Assembly (NCBI GenBank): GCA_023374025.1
Contig: SIJG01000002.1
Span: 2,301,626-2,365,625, forward strand
From: Heterodera schachtii
Lineage: Eukaryota; Nematoda; Chromadorea; Rhabditida; Heteroderidae
DNA: 64,000 nt
Direction of reading: 5' to 3'
The notes beneath the pieces are model-generated. The model was not told where the DNA came from. It made no database searches and saw only the letters and a list, made by a program, of their open reading frames with translations. Shown here one piece after another: positions 36,479 through 48,300 of the stretch. Position 1 is the stretch's first letter; the number at the start of each line of letters is the position of its first letter. A program made the position numbers and the translations under genes.

Positions 36479-37177
36479 TTATTTATCTCCATTCTCCGCA
36501 TTAACTGACAACCAATCCAATTTTTTAAAGTGACAATTCAATCGAATTAACTCCTTTCTGTTTTGTTCGAATCTCTCTGCCAAATTTGCCTTTTTCGCAT
36601 TTTCTTCCGGTTGATTCGGCTCAGAAAGGAGCTCCAACAGCCGTTCATCAGAAGGACGAACATCTTTCAAATTCTGATTCTCTCCAATTCCTTCAGCAAG
36701 TTTTAAATCGATTCGAAGACGGACCTAATAAAAACGAATTTTCAATGTAGAAATATCAGCGTACAAAATGAGAAAACCTCAGTAAGGCAGAGAAAAATGA
36801 GACGAGAATAATCAAGTTGAATTCGAACAATGTCTAGGTCCTTGAAAGGCAAATAAATTTTAAATCAAAATTAAATTTACTTTTTTATTGTCTCCTTTAA
36901 TATCCATTTTTAAAGTGCTGACAATGCTGAAAAGATTTAAAAATTAATTGCTTTTATCGAATCTTTCTCCAGGGGAGGGACCGAATTCCAAATTTAATAA
37001 GAGTATAGAAAAAATAAATTTAGCTAATAAACTGTAAGTGACGACTTACCTAATCATCCGAGTCATAAGTTCCAATACGAACTCCTTCCCAAGCGTGCAA
37101 AGTGTCTCCACCGAATAACCGCCGAAATCCGATAACATAAGCGAAGGAAGTGCAGATGGATTCAATCTCTTTTCCAT
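36479..37177 (-). CDS. mdt-30: Mediator subunit 30-like protein
   Basis: A short, mostly helical protein. Exons join in matching phases to give MEKRLNPSALPSLMLSDFGG, YSVETLCTLGKEFVLELMTR, MISIVSTLKMDIKGDNKK, DLDIVRIQLDYSRLIFLCLT and VRLRIDLKLAEGIGENQNLK, then a charged C-terminus (RFEQNRKELIRLNCHFKKLD) ending at 36479-36481. The pattern of a Leu-Cys-x-x-Gly-x-Glu helix, a short spacer, then a second helix with Leu/Phe and Lys/Arg pairs resembles MED30, a head-module Mediator subunit that contacts RNA polymerase II. This is a distant match made by eye; another small coiled-coil protein is possible. The start at 37177 could be extended by an upstream exon. It is the proposed first gene of a three-gene operon with DTL and SPAS-1. 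Confidence 0.5.
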
Positions 37178-37691
37178 TGGATTAACCAAAGTTGCTTCTC
37201 CTTATTTATTTGTAAAAAGATTGTATTAAAAAAGATAAAAATAAATGCGAAAGTATAATAATGAGCCCGGCGGTAGCGTGATTACCGCGGCCGCGGGAAA
37301 AGCCGGTCAATGCCTATATTTTTTGTAATTTAAATTTTCATAATAATCTCAAGCAAAATGGAATAGAAAATCATTAAAACTTTAAAAATTCTTAAAGTGA
37401 AGTGAATTCATTTTTTCACAATTATCAGAGATAAAAAAATAGTACGACAAAGTGAGAGATGTTTTTTCTATGCACTCTCTATTTATTGGTTCGTCTCTCA
37501 TTTTTGACTCGATGTGAAAAAAATCGAAAATTTAAATACATTCAAAAATAATTTTTTGTCTGCTGCTTTTAACTTAAGCCTAGAAATTCTAGCCTGGAAT
37601 TCAGTTATACGAGAAATTCTATAGAATTGGCTAACAATAACTTTTTGATTGATACCAAGAAGTAGCTAAATACTTTTCTGATTTTGGCTAA
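37178..37691. promoter_or_regulatory. divergent promoter region, MED30-like / PP2A-A
   Basis: A 515 bp AT-rich spacer between outward-facing genes. One short GC-rich island at about 37265-37310 stands out. It has a GCGGTA...TACCGC hairpin followed by the palindrome CCGCGGCCGCGG. Its role is unknown. The remainder has no recognisable motif. Confidence 0.45.
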
Positions 37692-40600
37692 ATGGCTACG
37701 ACAGCGCCTATTGCGACAGAAGAGGGTGAGGACAGTTTGTACCCTATCGCTGTGCTTATTGATGAGCTTCGTAACGAAGATGTTCAGGTTCGTTTTTTTG
37801 ATATGAATGTTCGCTGTATAACCATTCAGGAATTAAATTGAACAATTTTAAGCTTCGTCTGGTAATACTGGAGAATTTGGGCTCCACCCAAAAAATTTTT
37901 TTTTTGTTTATGTTATAAAAAGACCAACTCGGCGGTTTTCGGGGCTTCTGATCACGAATATGATATCAGATTTGCAAAAATCATTGATTCTATCATTGAT
38001 TTTAAAAATCATAGATTTTCGAAATTTTGATTAACATGATCTGTTCTTTTTCGAGTAAGGCAACCATATATGATCAACCCTATTTATTAACCAATGAGAT
38101 GGTCATAGAACAATCACACAAAACATAAACAAAATACTTACTACCCTGCCAATAATAATTTTTAGGAACATTTGACCATATTGACAAAATTTCGAAAATC
38201 TATGATTTTCAAAATCAATGATAGAATTAGTGATTTTTGTAAATCTGTTATCATATTTGTGATCAAAGGCCCCGAAAACCTCCGGGTTAATCTTTTATAA
38301 CATAAACAAAAAAAAAATTTTTGGGTGGAGCCCAGATTCTCCAGTATTACCCTTCGTCTCAACTCAATCCGTAAATTATAATTGATCAATTTTAAGCTTC
38401 GTCTCAACTCAATCCGTAAATTGTCGACGATTGCTTTGGCATTAGGCGTTGAACGAACGCGCAAAGAATTGATTCAATTCCTTACAGGTTATTTTAATAT
38501 TAATAATCCGGTTATCTAATTACATAAAAATATATTGCATAAATAAATTTTCTACATTTATTTTACAAATTCAGACACCATTTATGACGAGGATGAAGTT
38601 CTATTGGCATTGGCCGAACAATTGGGGAATTTCACTCCGTTGGTTGGCGGTCCTGAGTATGTGCACTGTTTGCTGCCGCCACTTGAAAATTTGGCGAACA
38701 TTGAGGAGACTGTCGTGCGTGACAAAGCGGTGGAATCGTTGCAAAAAATAGCAGAAAAACACAGTGCAGCTCAACTCGAGGAATATTTCATTCCGATGGT
38801 TCTGCGATTGTCAGCTGGTCAGTAATTTGCATTTTGTTCACATTTGTCTTAATTAGTTCCTCCACTGACTGCGTTTGTTTCTCCGTTCAGGTGATTGGTT
38901 TACTTCGCGCACTTCCGCTTGCGGATTGTTCAGCGTGGCATACGCTCGTGCCAATCCTGCTCAAAAAACTGAATTACGTGCTGCATTCCGGTGCCTCTGT
39001 CGCGACGATACACCGATGGTTCGCCGTGCTGCCGCATCCAAATTGGGCGACTTTGCCAAAGTGCAGGAGGAGGACTATTTGAAAAACGAAATCACCCAAA
39101 TGTTTGAGGACTTGGCCAAAGACGAACAAGTGAAGAATTGATGAAATTTTTCCAATTAATTTCTCTATTTAGGACTCTGTTCGACTGCTTTCAGTTGAGG
39201 CTGGCATTGTGATCGTTGGTCTGTTGTCCGAGGACTCGGCCAAATTGGCCCAAGTGAAACCGATCGCTGTTTCGTTGGTGCAGGACAAATCCTGGCGTGT
39301 TCGTTATATGGCAGCTGATAAAATTGTTCAGGTTACAACACTTTCACAAGTAAATACAATCTACCTTAATACAGATTCAACAAGCATTCGGTACCAAAAT
39401 TGGCATTGAAGAAATTGTCGGATGGTACACCGGACTCTTGAAGGACTGCGAGGGCGAAGTACGCGATGCAGCGGCCGAGAAACTTCAATGTACTCATAAG
39501 ATTATATTAATAACTTGAAATCGGACCTCATTCTCTTCCAATAACCGTTTTAATCACCAAAATCGCGAACCCATAGACAATTCGCATGACTTTTGATTTT
39601 AAAAGTTTTCTGACAACGGCGCTTACCATAAACATATGCCCTTTTTTGGCAGATCTTATAAATGAACAAAAGTTTCATTTAGCATTCTGTGCTGCTCTGT
39701 CGGAGGAAGGCCGAAAAAAGGGAATCATTGAGGAAATTTTGCCGGTGATTCGACCACTAACAACTGACGCGAATCAACATGTCAAAATTGCGTTGGCTCA
39801 GGTTGGTTTAACTAAATAGGTTTTAATTCAGTAAAGTAAATTATCTATTAAGGTTGTGATGGGATTGGCGCCTCTGCTCGGCAACCAATGTACCATTGAG
39901 CATTTGCTGCCTATTTTTTTGTCAATGCTTCGTGATGATACACCCGAAGTTCGCTTGAACATCATTTCTTCATTGGAAAAGGTAAGTCTCCGAAAATGTT
40001 ATTTATTAAAACTTTTTCGGATTATAAAACTTCATTATAAAGTAATATGGGTAAAAGAATGAAAATTCATAAGAACTCTAACTACCTCCAATAACTTGCT
40101 GTTCTTTTTTCTACAATGAATGTTTATTTAATTCAGGTCAGCGATGTTATTGGTGCAGATGAGCTCCAATATTCACTTTTGCCCGCTATCATCGACTTAG
40201 CACAAGTACTCCATTAAATGTGTTTTTCATTTATTTGTTCGTTTATAGGATGGAAAATGGCGAGTTCGCTTGGCCATCGTGGAATACATGCCGTTGCTTG
40301 CCAAACAACTTGGCCAGAAATTTTTTGACGAGAAATTGCTTAAACTTTGCATGAATTGGTTGACGGATCACGGTGAATTGAAAGAATTTATTGTCACTTT
40401 TGTGGTATTGTTAAGTTTATGCCATTCGCGAGGCTGCCACAAACATTTTGAAGGAATTAGCGCAGAAATTCGGTGCCGAATGGGCCGTCACTATGGTTTT
40501 GCCACGTGTGATTGAACTTGCTTCTGACAGCAACTATCTGCGCCGGATGACTTGTCTCTTCTGTTTCAATACTTTGTGTGAAGCATTGAACAACGACGCA

Positions 40601-41941
40601 ATTATGAAGGAACTTTTCCCAACGATAAAAGCGGTATCTTCAAAACATTTATGACTGGAGACGAAATTATAATAGAATCATACATGAAAAAGGGGGGGGG
40701 GTCAACCGAAATTTTTGCGAAGGGGTCTGGGGGGGGGGGGTCGAGGGGGGGGTCAGCGGCCAATTTTGCGAAGGGGTCCCGCGGCCATGTAAATCGGTGA
40801 CCTTTTTTTTTTTTTTTTGCTTTTCCAACGCACTTTTTTTGCGGCGGGCTTTTTTCAAGAAAATTTCGCGAAAAGGTGGGCCGGCGGTGCCGCTAGGCGC
40901 CGCCGGGGAAAAATTTTGAAAATTTGAGCGCAATTTGTTAACAGATCTTCACCAAAAACTTCCGAATTTTGCGATTTTTTAGCAAGTGGACGACTTTTTT
41001 TGTTTATAAAAAAACGTTTTTTTTGCGGCGCGGTTTTGAAAAAACTTTTTAGGCCAGGGGGGGGGGGTTCGGCGGCGCCGCTAGGCGCCGCCGAAAATTT
41101 TTGTAATTTTAATGCTATTTATTAGCTGATTTTGTCTAAAAAAATGACCAAATTTTGAGATTTTGGGCTAATTTTTTAAGAAAAAATAGGTTTTTTTGGG
41201 GGGGGGGGCCGGCGGTGCCGGTAGGCGCCGCCGGGAAAAATTTTCAGAATTTTAATGAATTTTGTTAAGAAAATAGCCAAATTTTTCAAAAATTTCCCTC
41301 TTTTCCCCTTCGCCGGCGACCCCCCCCCCCACCTCTTTTACACCGGCCCCCCCTCGATGCGAAGGGGTCCCCCATTTTGGGGCACTTTGCGGGCGAAGGG
41401 GGGGGGGGGGGGTCGACCCCCCCCTTTTTCATGTATGAATAGAATAAGAGAGAGGGTTCCCATTAATTTTTGGTATTTTTGAACCCACCATTCCTGTAAA
41501 AGATTTATTATTTTTTTTTTACTTTTACTTTCGAACTTTATATTTTGGCATTACTTTTACATATTACCGTTTGCGTCACTTTTAGCTTTGCCATGATCAG
41601 GTGTCAAACGTGCGTTTCAATTGTGCTAAGACATTGGCCAGAGTGGGCAAAGTGGTGGACACACAGTAATTACTTATTTAACTCATAATTCATCCAATAC
41701 AAAAGAAAGTAGAGTTCGGAAAATTTTGAAAAAAAAAATCAATGTTCCCTTCTGATGGGTCCCTATTTTTTTGTTTCAGAGTCATGAACACGGAGATTAA
41801 GCCACTGATTGTGAAAATGTGCGAAGACCCTGAGTTTGACGTTCGCTATTTCGCTGAAGAAACAAAAATAGGTAAATAATAGACACCGCACTTTTTAAAA
41901 AAGCAATTTGCCCATTTTCAGAACTTGGAATGGCGGCTTGA
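37692..41941 (+). CDS. paa-1: protein phosphatase 2A scaffold subunit A (HEAT-repeat)
   Basis: The scaffold that holds the PP2A catalytic and regulatory subunits. The start at 37692 reads [20 protein letters not shown] then [12 protein letters not shown]. After intron 1 come [20 protein letters not shown] and the HEAT repeats: [149 protein letters not shown] and [12 protein letters not shown], ending ELGMAA at 41939-41941. It is full length and highly conserved. It is stretched by two transposon insertions: a hAT-like MITE in intron 1 (37861-38351) and a TCATACATG-family element in a late intron (40678-41438). The start of exon 2 is duplicated on both sides of the MITE. Confidence 0.93.
37838..38422 (+). 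repeat. duplicated exon-2 start of PP2A-A, split by a MITE
   Basis: The sequence spanning the 3' splice site and first codons of exon 2 (core TTTTAAGCTTCGTCTCAACT) occurs twice. The downstream copy (about 38381-38422) continues into the real exon. The upstream copy starts at about 37838, is interrupted after CTTCGTCT by the MITE, and resumes at 38360-38377. Only the downstream copy gives a continuous protein. Confidence 0.8.
37861..38351. mobile_element. hAT-like MITE with long inverted repeats, in PP2A-A intron 1
   Basis: The ends are GGTAATACTGGAGAAT (from 37861) and the inverse ending GTATTACC at 38351. The two halves are inverted copies over roughly 175 bp with scattered mismatches, sharing for example CTGGGCTCCACCC and GTTTATGTTATAAAA. 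An 8-bp CTTCGTCT flanks both sides (37853-37860 and 38352-38359); 8-bp duplications are typical of the hAT superfamily. There is no open frame of note, so it is non-autonomous. Confidence 0.85.
40678..41438. mobile_element. TIR element, copy B (TCATACATG family), in a PP2A-A intron
   Basis: The termini TCATACATGAAAAAGGGGGG (from 40678) and its exact inverse (ending 41438) are flanked on both sides by ATAGAA (40672-40677 and 41439-41444). Inside, a GC-rich box resembling GGCGGTGCCGCTAGGCGCCG recurs three times (about 40880, 41070 and 41209), each followed by an A/T-rich stretch, so the interior is built of diverged tandem units. There are many G runs of eight or more. No transposase frame was seen. 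Its end structure matches copy A at 32752-33231. Confidence 0.85.
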
Positions 41942-42289
41942 TGGTTTAGCTGTTTGAACCTGAGAAAGTTTTGATGGATGGAATACTTCTCATTAACCGA
42001 TCTTAAATATTTTTTAGAATTTAACAACAATCGTGTGTCTGTGAATCGAAATTTCTTTCGGTCTGTCTGTTTTATGTATTAAATTCTGTCCGTTTTGAGT
42101 ATTCGTAATTTCCAATTCTGTCCGTTTATATCGATGTTCAGAAATTCGAGATTCCATCGACAAAAAATTCATTCTTTTGATTTTATTTTTTTGGTTGCTA
42201 AAGATTGCTTTGCTCTCTTCGTTAATTGACTGATCAGAATTGATGAATTGACGCTTATTGAGCTAATCAGGCCAAAATCCTCAGTAAAA
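41942..42289. other. short intergenic region PP2A-A / DCAF5-like
   Basis: About 350 bp, AT-rich, between two plus-strand genes. It holds the PP2A-A 3' UTR and the leader of the next gene. Nothing else was recognised. Confidence 0.45.
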
Positions 42290-44382
42290 ATGGCCAACTC
42301 GGCCTTTTCAAAATTCAATTGTTCTCCACACACTGCGGAAGGACTGATTTACGAAAGGGAAATAAATGGGCGACCTTTGTGCATGCGAAACATTTTCGAA
42401 CAGAGCAGAAAGGGCTTGTTGTACCAGCGGGACTTAAGGGCACACACCGGCTGTGTGAATGCCGTGGACTTTTCGCCTACCGAAGAATGGATTGTTAGTG
42501 GTAAAGAGCCGGATAAATGACAGGGGCTGGGGTCGGATTCGGCACTTTTCAGGAGGCGATGATTTGCGGGTTCGTTTGTGGAGGACGGCTGACTGCTGCA
42601 CCAGCGAAAAGCCTGCAGAAAACAGTGTCGTCATGAAAGCTATTCACCACTCGAACATCTTTTCGTTGCGCTTTTCACATCACACGGAGCGCATTTACTC
42701 GGCCGGCAATGACCACAGAATGCACGTTCATGACATTAAAACTCGGGAAAGACTGCGTTCGTACCGGGCCAGCTCAACGATTTATTACATAGCGACCCAT
42801 GTAAGCGCAAAGAATGCGTTTGAATTGGGCAATGCAAATAAACGAGCAAATTAAGCCCTCCGATGACAATGTAATTGCTGCTGCCTCAGAGGATCAAAAT
42901 GTGTATTTGTTCGATTTGCGAGGGAATGAGGGCGACGGATTGTGCACGAAACTGCGCCAGGAAGGGACAGCCTTTTGTGCCGTTTGGAACCCGCAAAACC
43001 ATAACATAGTGGCAGTGTGCAACAAAAAGACGGGGCTATTGGTGTACGACCTGAGGATGAGCAACAAGTGAATTTTGATTGGACTGAAAAGTTACAAACT
43101 AAAAATAATTACTAGTAATAAATAAATACAAAAAATCCCAAAATAGATAGAAATAGTTAATTAAAAAATTTTTAAGGGATGTATTTTCTATTTTCGGGTC
43201 ATTTCTAGGGGTATTTTTTTGATTGTATTGCATTTTATTATAGATTAGGTAACAAATATGCTGCTCACCAACATCAGACATCGCTTGCCCTTAATTTAAA
43301 TACACTTTTTATCTTTTTTAGCACTTACGCCGAGGCGGGAAAAATAACGAAAAGCGCTATTTGTGCCGATTGGTCCCCCTCAGGTTGGTTAAGGCATTTA
43401 TTCCTAACGGAAAGTGATTTATTATCATTTTCAGGTGAATTGCTTTTTTGTGCTATCAGCCGTTCCAACCCAATTTGTTTCAATGTACAAAATCACATTT
43501 ATTTGCCAGATTCCGAATTTCATTGTTTAGTTACAAAATTCCGAGCATTTGCGGCTATCAGACCCAAAATACTCAAACATTTGCACAATAAAATCGTGCT
43601 CTTTTGCTGGCGATCAGTATTTGGTCACAGGAAGTGACGATTGGAATATTTACGTGTGGAAAGTGCCGAGCAATTGGGGTTAGTGGGGCATTTCGCTTGC
43701 AAATTAGGCATTTTTTTTGATTCTTTTGCAATGCTTTTCAGACGATTTCGCCAATGGCACTGTCAATGTTCACTCCGTTTTGGAGGGCCATCGCTCCATT
43801 GTGAACCATGTGAAGTACGGACCACGCAGCAATTTGCTTTTGTCTTGCGGTGTCGAGAAAATCATTAAAGTGGAAATTCAAAATGAATTTATTTAAATTT
43901 TTGCTCATTGTCAGTGTTGGAGTGGGTTGCCTTTGCGCGATTCATACCAAAATCCGAAAAAACGCGAGCGCTATTTCGACAATTCTTCCCGACTTTCTCG
44001 GTGATCCCGACCACGGGTCGATGGATTCGGACACGGAGGAAGACCTCGACACATTGCAACGATTCGACTTTTATTATGAGGTTGGACAGGTCCGTCCTGG
44101 TCCTTTTAAACACAAATATTGCACCAATTCAGCAGACGCTGAGGTCAAACAGAGCCTTCGTTTCCGACCTCTCTTCTGAAGAAGACGACGAATTGGCCAA
44201 CTTTGTAGTACATTCAGTTGTGCGTTTTAAAACCGATGGTTGAATGGGTTTTCGAATGAATCGGTCTTCAGGAATCCGAAGAGGACGCCAACGATCACGA
44301 GTCTTTCTTCTCGGAAATTACCAGCGGTCTCTACTCACCGTCGCCAATGCATTCGCCCGACTCGCAATCTGACGACAACTGA
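42290..44382 (+). CDS. DCAF5-like WD40 protein (DDB1-CUL4 associated factor)
   Basis: A probable substrate receptor of CUL4-DDB1 ubiquitin ligase. The start at 42290 reads MANSAFSKFNCSPHTAEGLI. WD40 repeats follow: LRAHTGCVNAVDFSPTEEWI, a VSGGDDLRVRLWR unit, HHSNIFSLRFSHHTERIYSA, GNDHRMHVHDIKTRERL, DDNVIAAASEDQNVYLFDLR, FCAVWNPQNHNIVAVCNKK, then GDQYLVTGSDDWNIYVWKVP and LEGHRSIVNHVKYGPRSN with LLLSCGVEKIIK. The HHSNIF block and the GHRSIVN...GVEKIIK block are characteristic of DCAF5. The C-terminal tail is acidic (SDTEEDLDTLQRFDF, SDLSSEEDDELANF) and ends in a Ser/Asp-rich segment at 44380-44382. The tail is much shorter than in vertebrates. With DTL, it is the second CRL4 receptor in this window. 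Confidence 0.82.
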
Positions 44383-45398
44383 AAGAACAAAACAATGTCC
44401 CACTGAATTATTTGACCACGAGTACCACAAAAGAAACCAGTGATCGGAAGGGAACGTGCAAGAAAAAAACGATTAAATTTTATTTTTTAATTTTATCATC
44501 CTATTCGAGAATATGCTTTTCCGCCTCTTTCAAACAATTTGTACAATAATATTCGATTCATTAAAGAATTTACCCAAAGTGTTTACTCAAGGATGAACCA
44601 TTTGTTTATTTTATCGGTTGCATTGGCATTTTCTCTTTTCAATGTTGCCTTATTTTATTTCCTTTTTATTTGCATGCATTTTCGTTCATTTGTTCAGTTT
44701 TGTCCGTTTCCCCTTTCACCCTCCCCCACTTATTCTCTCCGTTGTAATTAATTGATTTACCTATCATCCATCATCTCTTCAGTTTCTATTTTCTCTTTTG
44801 CGCTGATAACAACAACACAGTTTGGTCCATCAGTCGGCGTTTCCTTTCAATTTTGAGTGATTTGAATCACTGATTTCCCGTTTAACTCATAATTTAAGGT
44901 ATTCCCCCCCCCCCCCTTCCCACTTATCGTTGCCCAGATCATTTTTTGTCAAATGAGCCAATTCGATTCTATCAGATTACTTGTTTTTTACGCATTCTAA
45001 TAACTGACCAAAGGATTCTGTTCTGATCACTTTTGCTTTTTTTATTTACTCTTTGGCTCCAAATAACTGTTGGATTTGCATCATTCGGTGGGAAAAGAGC
45101 GGTGGTTGGGCACTGAAAGTATGGGGAGAATGAGCTGATTCTGACGTTCTCATTTGGGCGGGGTGTGTCCAATGAATGAGGCGAGCCTTTGACGGTCGGT
45201 CATCCGTTCATGTGAATTTCCCTCCTTCCCATTCACCCACCCCCATCAGTTCGCCTTTATTTATTTATTTTTTTGTCCTCTTGCACAATTATTACTCTTT
45301 TTGGTCCCATTTTGCATTTGTTTTTCTCCACTTTATCTTTAGAAAATGTCTATATTTCGGTGCCAATTGCTTAGTCCGTCTCGGCGCTTTTATTTGAA
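44383..45398. other. 1-kb intergenic region upstream of pyruvate carboxylase
   Basis: AT-rich with a C run at about 44905-44916. Short open frames here are hydrophobic, Phe/Leu-rich readings of T-rich DNA and have no recognisable features, so none is called. The region should include the DCAF5-like 3' UTR and the pyruvate carboxylase promoter, plus any upstream first exon of that gene. Confidence 0.45.
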
Positions 45399-48300
45399 AT
45401 GTCGTATCCTCACTCCAATCAGATGCAATTCCTCGCAGCCGAACCGCGAATTCAAAAAGGCATTACGCTGGCCAATTTACTTCCGAAAAAAGCCAATTTA
45501 AGGTAATGGTCGCGAACAGAGGCGAAATCGCTACGCGAGTGTTTCGAGCATTGACCGAACTGAACAAAACTTCAGTGGCCATTTTCTCAGAACAAGTCCG
45601 TACCATTGAACAACAATGTGGTGGTAGAAGACATTTAATTCTTTAGGACAAACGTTCGATCCACGTTTACAAGGCTGACGAGGCGTATTTAGTCGGGACG
45701 GGTGGGTCTTGTTTTAATTTTCCATTACAGATTAAAAACCTATTCGATTCGCCTTTCAGGGCTTCCGCCTGTCGCTGCTTATCTGAACATCGAACAGATT
45801 GTCGACACGGCCGTCCGAAACGATGTGGAGGCAATTCATCCGGGCTACGGGTCTGTCAGTGGGCTGTTATGATCGGTCCACATTTTGAATATTTTTAGTT
45901 TCTTGTCGGAGCGTGCCGATTTCGCACAGGCATGTAAAGACAACGGCATCGTTTTCATTGGTCCGACGCCGGAAGTTATGCGCAGAATGGGAGACAAAGT
46001 TCGGAGGAAGTGCCTTCAAAATAAACTTTTTGTCCTTTTTAGGTCGCCGCTCGCCAGGCAGCCATCGAAGCGGGAGTTAATGTGAGTTATTCGAATCAAA
46101 TATTTAATACTTTTTCATTACAATTGCTTTGTTTAAGGTCGTCCCTGGTACGCCAGGTCCGGTGACAACTGTCGCAGAAGTCAAACAGTTTGTGCAACAG
46201 TACGGATGCCCGGTCATTGTAAAGGCGGCGTACGGTGGCGGAGGGCGAGGAATGCGCAAAATCGAAAAAGAGGAAGAGGTAAGCAAATGGAGGAACCAAC
46301 GCCATTTTGTTTGGGGGAGTGGGGGTTGGGTCATCCTAACAATTTGGCATTTAAATTATTTCCTGTGACCGTCCTTCAAAGATCATTCGCTTTCACAGAT
46401 TGAAGATGCGTTCAACCGCGCCTTTTCCGAAGCTTTGGCCGCATTCGGTGATGGTTCACTGTTTGTTGAGAAGTATAGTACAACTTCTTTTATTCGTCTG
46501 TGTCATTAATAAATGAGCATGTTTGCTTTTCAGATTCGTGGAAAGACCTCGACATATCGAAGTGCAAATAATTGGGGACCATCACGGAAATTTGGTGCAT
46601 TTGTACGAGAGAGACTGTTCCGTGCAGCGACGGCACCAGAAGGTCGTTGAATTGGCACCGGCACCTGTTTTGGATCCGGCAATACGTCAGCGAATGTTGG
46701 ACGATGCTTTGAAATTGACGCGCCATGTTGGGTACCAAAACGTTGGTCAGTGTAGCGAATGAATCTGATCACGAAATGATTCTGCAAAACATAAAAATTC
46801 AAGGAACTGTCGAGTTTTTGCTGGACACTAAAGGGAATCATTACTTTATGGAAGTGAACGCACGTCTTCAGGTGGAGCACACCGTTACGGGTGCGTTTTT
46901 GCAGTTGACAAGTAATTTAATTACATTTCATTAAACACTTTCAGAAGAGATCACCGGCGTAGATTTGGTATATTTTTGCTATTTATTACATATTTTCTTT
47001 TCGATGTGTTGTAACTTTTCGTTTAGGTACAATCTCAAATACGCATTGCTGAGGGAAAATCTCTCGAGGACATCAATCTCCGTCAGGACGCGATTCATGT
47101 CAATGGGGCGGCAATTCAGTGCCGTGTTACGACGGAGGACCCGGCACGGGGCTTTCAGCCTGACAGTGGGAGGGTGAGTGACTGATCGCTGGGTAAAAAA
47201 GCAATGATTGGTTGCTTTGTTCACAAACAGATCGAAGTGTTTCGCAGTGGCGAGGGAATGGGCATTCGCTTGGACGGTGCCTCGGCCTTCGCCGGCTCAG
47301 TCATTTCTCCCCATTACGATTCTCTGCTTGTTAAAGTTGGCGACAATTCGGGAGATTGTTTGAATTCATTTTTCGAAAGGTTATCGCACGGGCAGGAGAC
47401 CATCAGCAAGCTTCGGCCAAGCTGATCCGTGCATTGAAAGTGAACAACAATTGTTTCATAATTCACCATTTGGACAACTTTGGTTCAGGAGTTTCGCATT
47501 CGAGGCGTAAAGACGAACATTCCGTTCCTCGTTAATGTGCTGGAACAGCCCGCATTCCGCACTGGCGTTGTGGACACGTATTTCATCGACGAACATCCCG
47601 AACTGTTCAGCTTCAAACCGAGTCAAAACAGGGCACAGAAGCTGCTGTTTTATTTGGGACAGTTGAAGGTCAACGGTTCTCTTACTCCATTGGTCACCGA
47701 AATGAAGCCGAAAAATGTTCAACCGACTGTCCCTGTCGTTCCGGCGGGTAACAGAAATAAAAAATTTTTCAATTTCATTTTATTTCTCTCATTCAGGTTT
47801 GCATGATCAACCGCCTGTTGGTATTCGCGACATTTTGGTGAAAAAGGGACCCGAAGCATTTGCGAAGGCTTTGCGAGCGAACAAAGGGTGCATGATAACG
47901 GACACGACCTTCCGAGATGCACACCAAAGGTCTATTCCATAATTGACTTTTTCGATGGCTCTCATTGCTGACTTCTCCTTTCCTTTAGTCTGTTGGCCAC
48001 CCGCGTCCGAACTTACGACATGGCGAAAATTGCTCCGTTTGTGTCCCATAAATTCGCGAATTTGTTCTCTATGGAAATGTGGGGCGGTATGAATCAATAG
48101 CATTTAACTCACTTATATATTTAATTCGCTTTTCAGGTGCTACCTTTGACGTCGCGATGCAATTTCTCCACGAATGTCCTTGGGAGCGGTTGGAGTTGCT
48201 GCGCAAATTGATTCCCAACATTCCTTTCCAAATGCTTTTTCGGGGTGCCAATGCGGTTGGGTACTCGTCATACCCGGACAATGTGCTCGATAAGTGAGTT

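Noticed and set aside
37283..37300. Short match to the small-subunit rRNA 530-loop core (GCCGCGGTAAT)
   Set aside because: Only about 11 identical bases with no flanking similarity; it is not an rRNA gene fragment.
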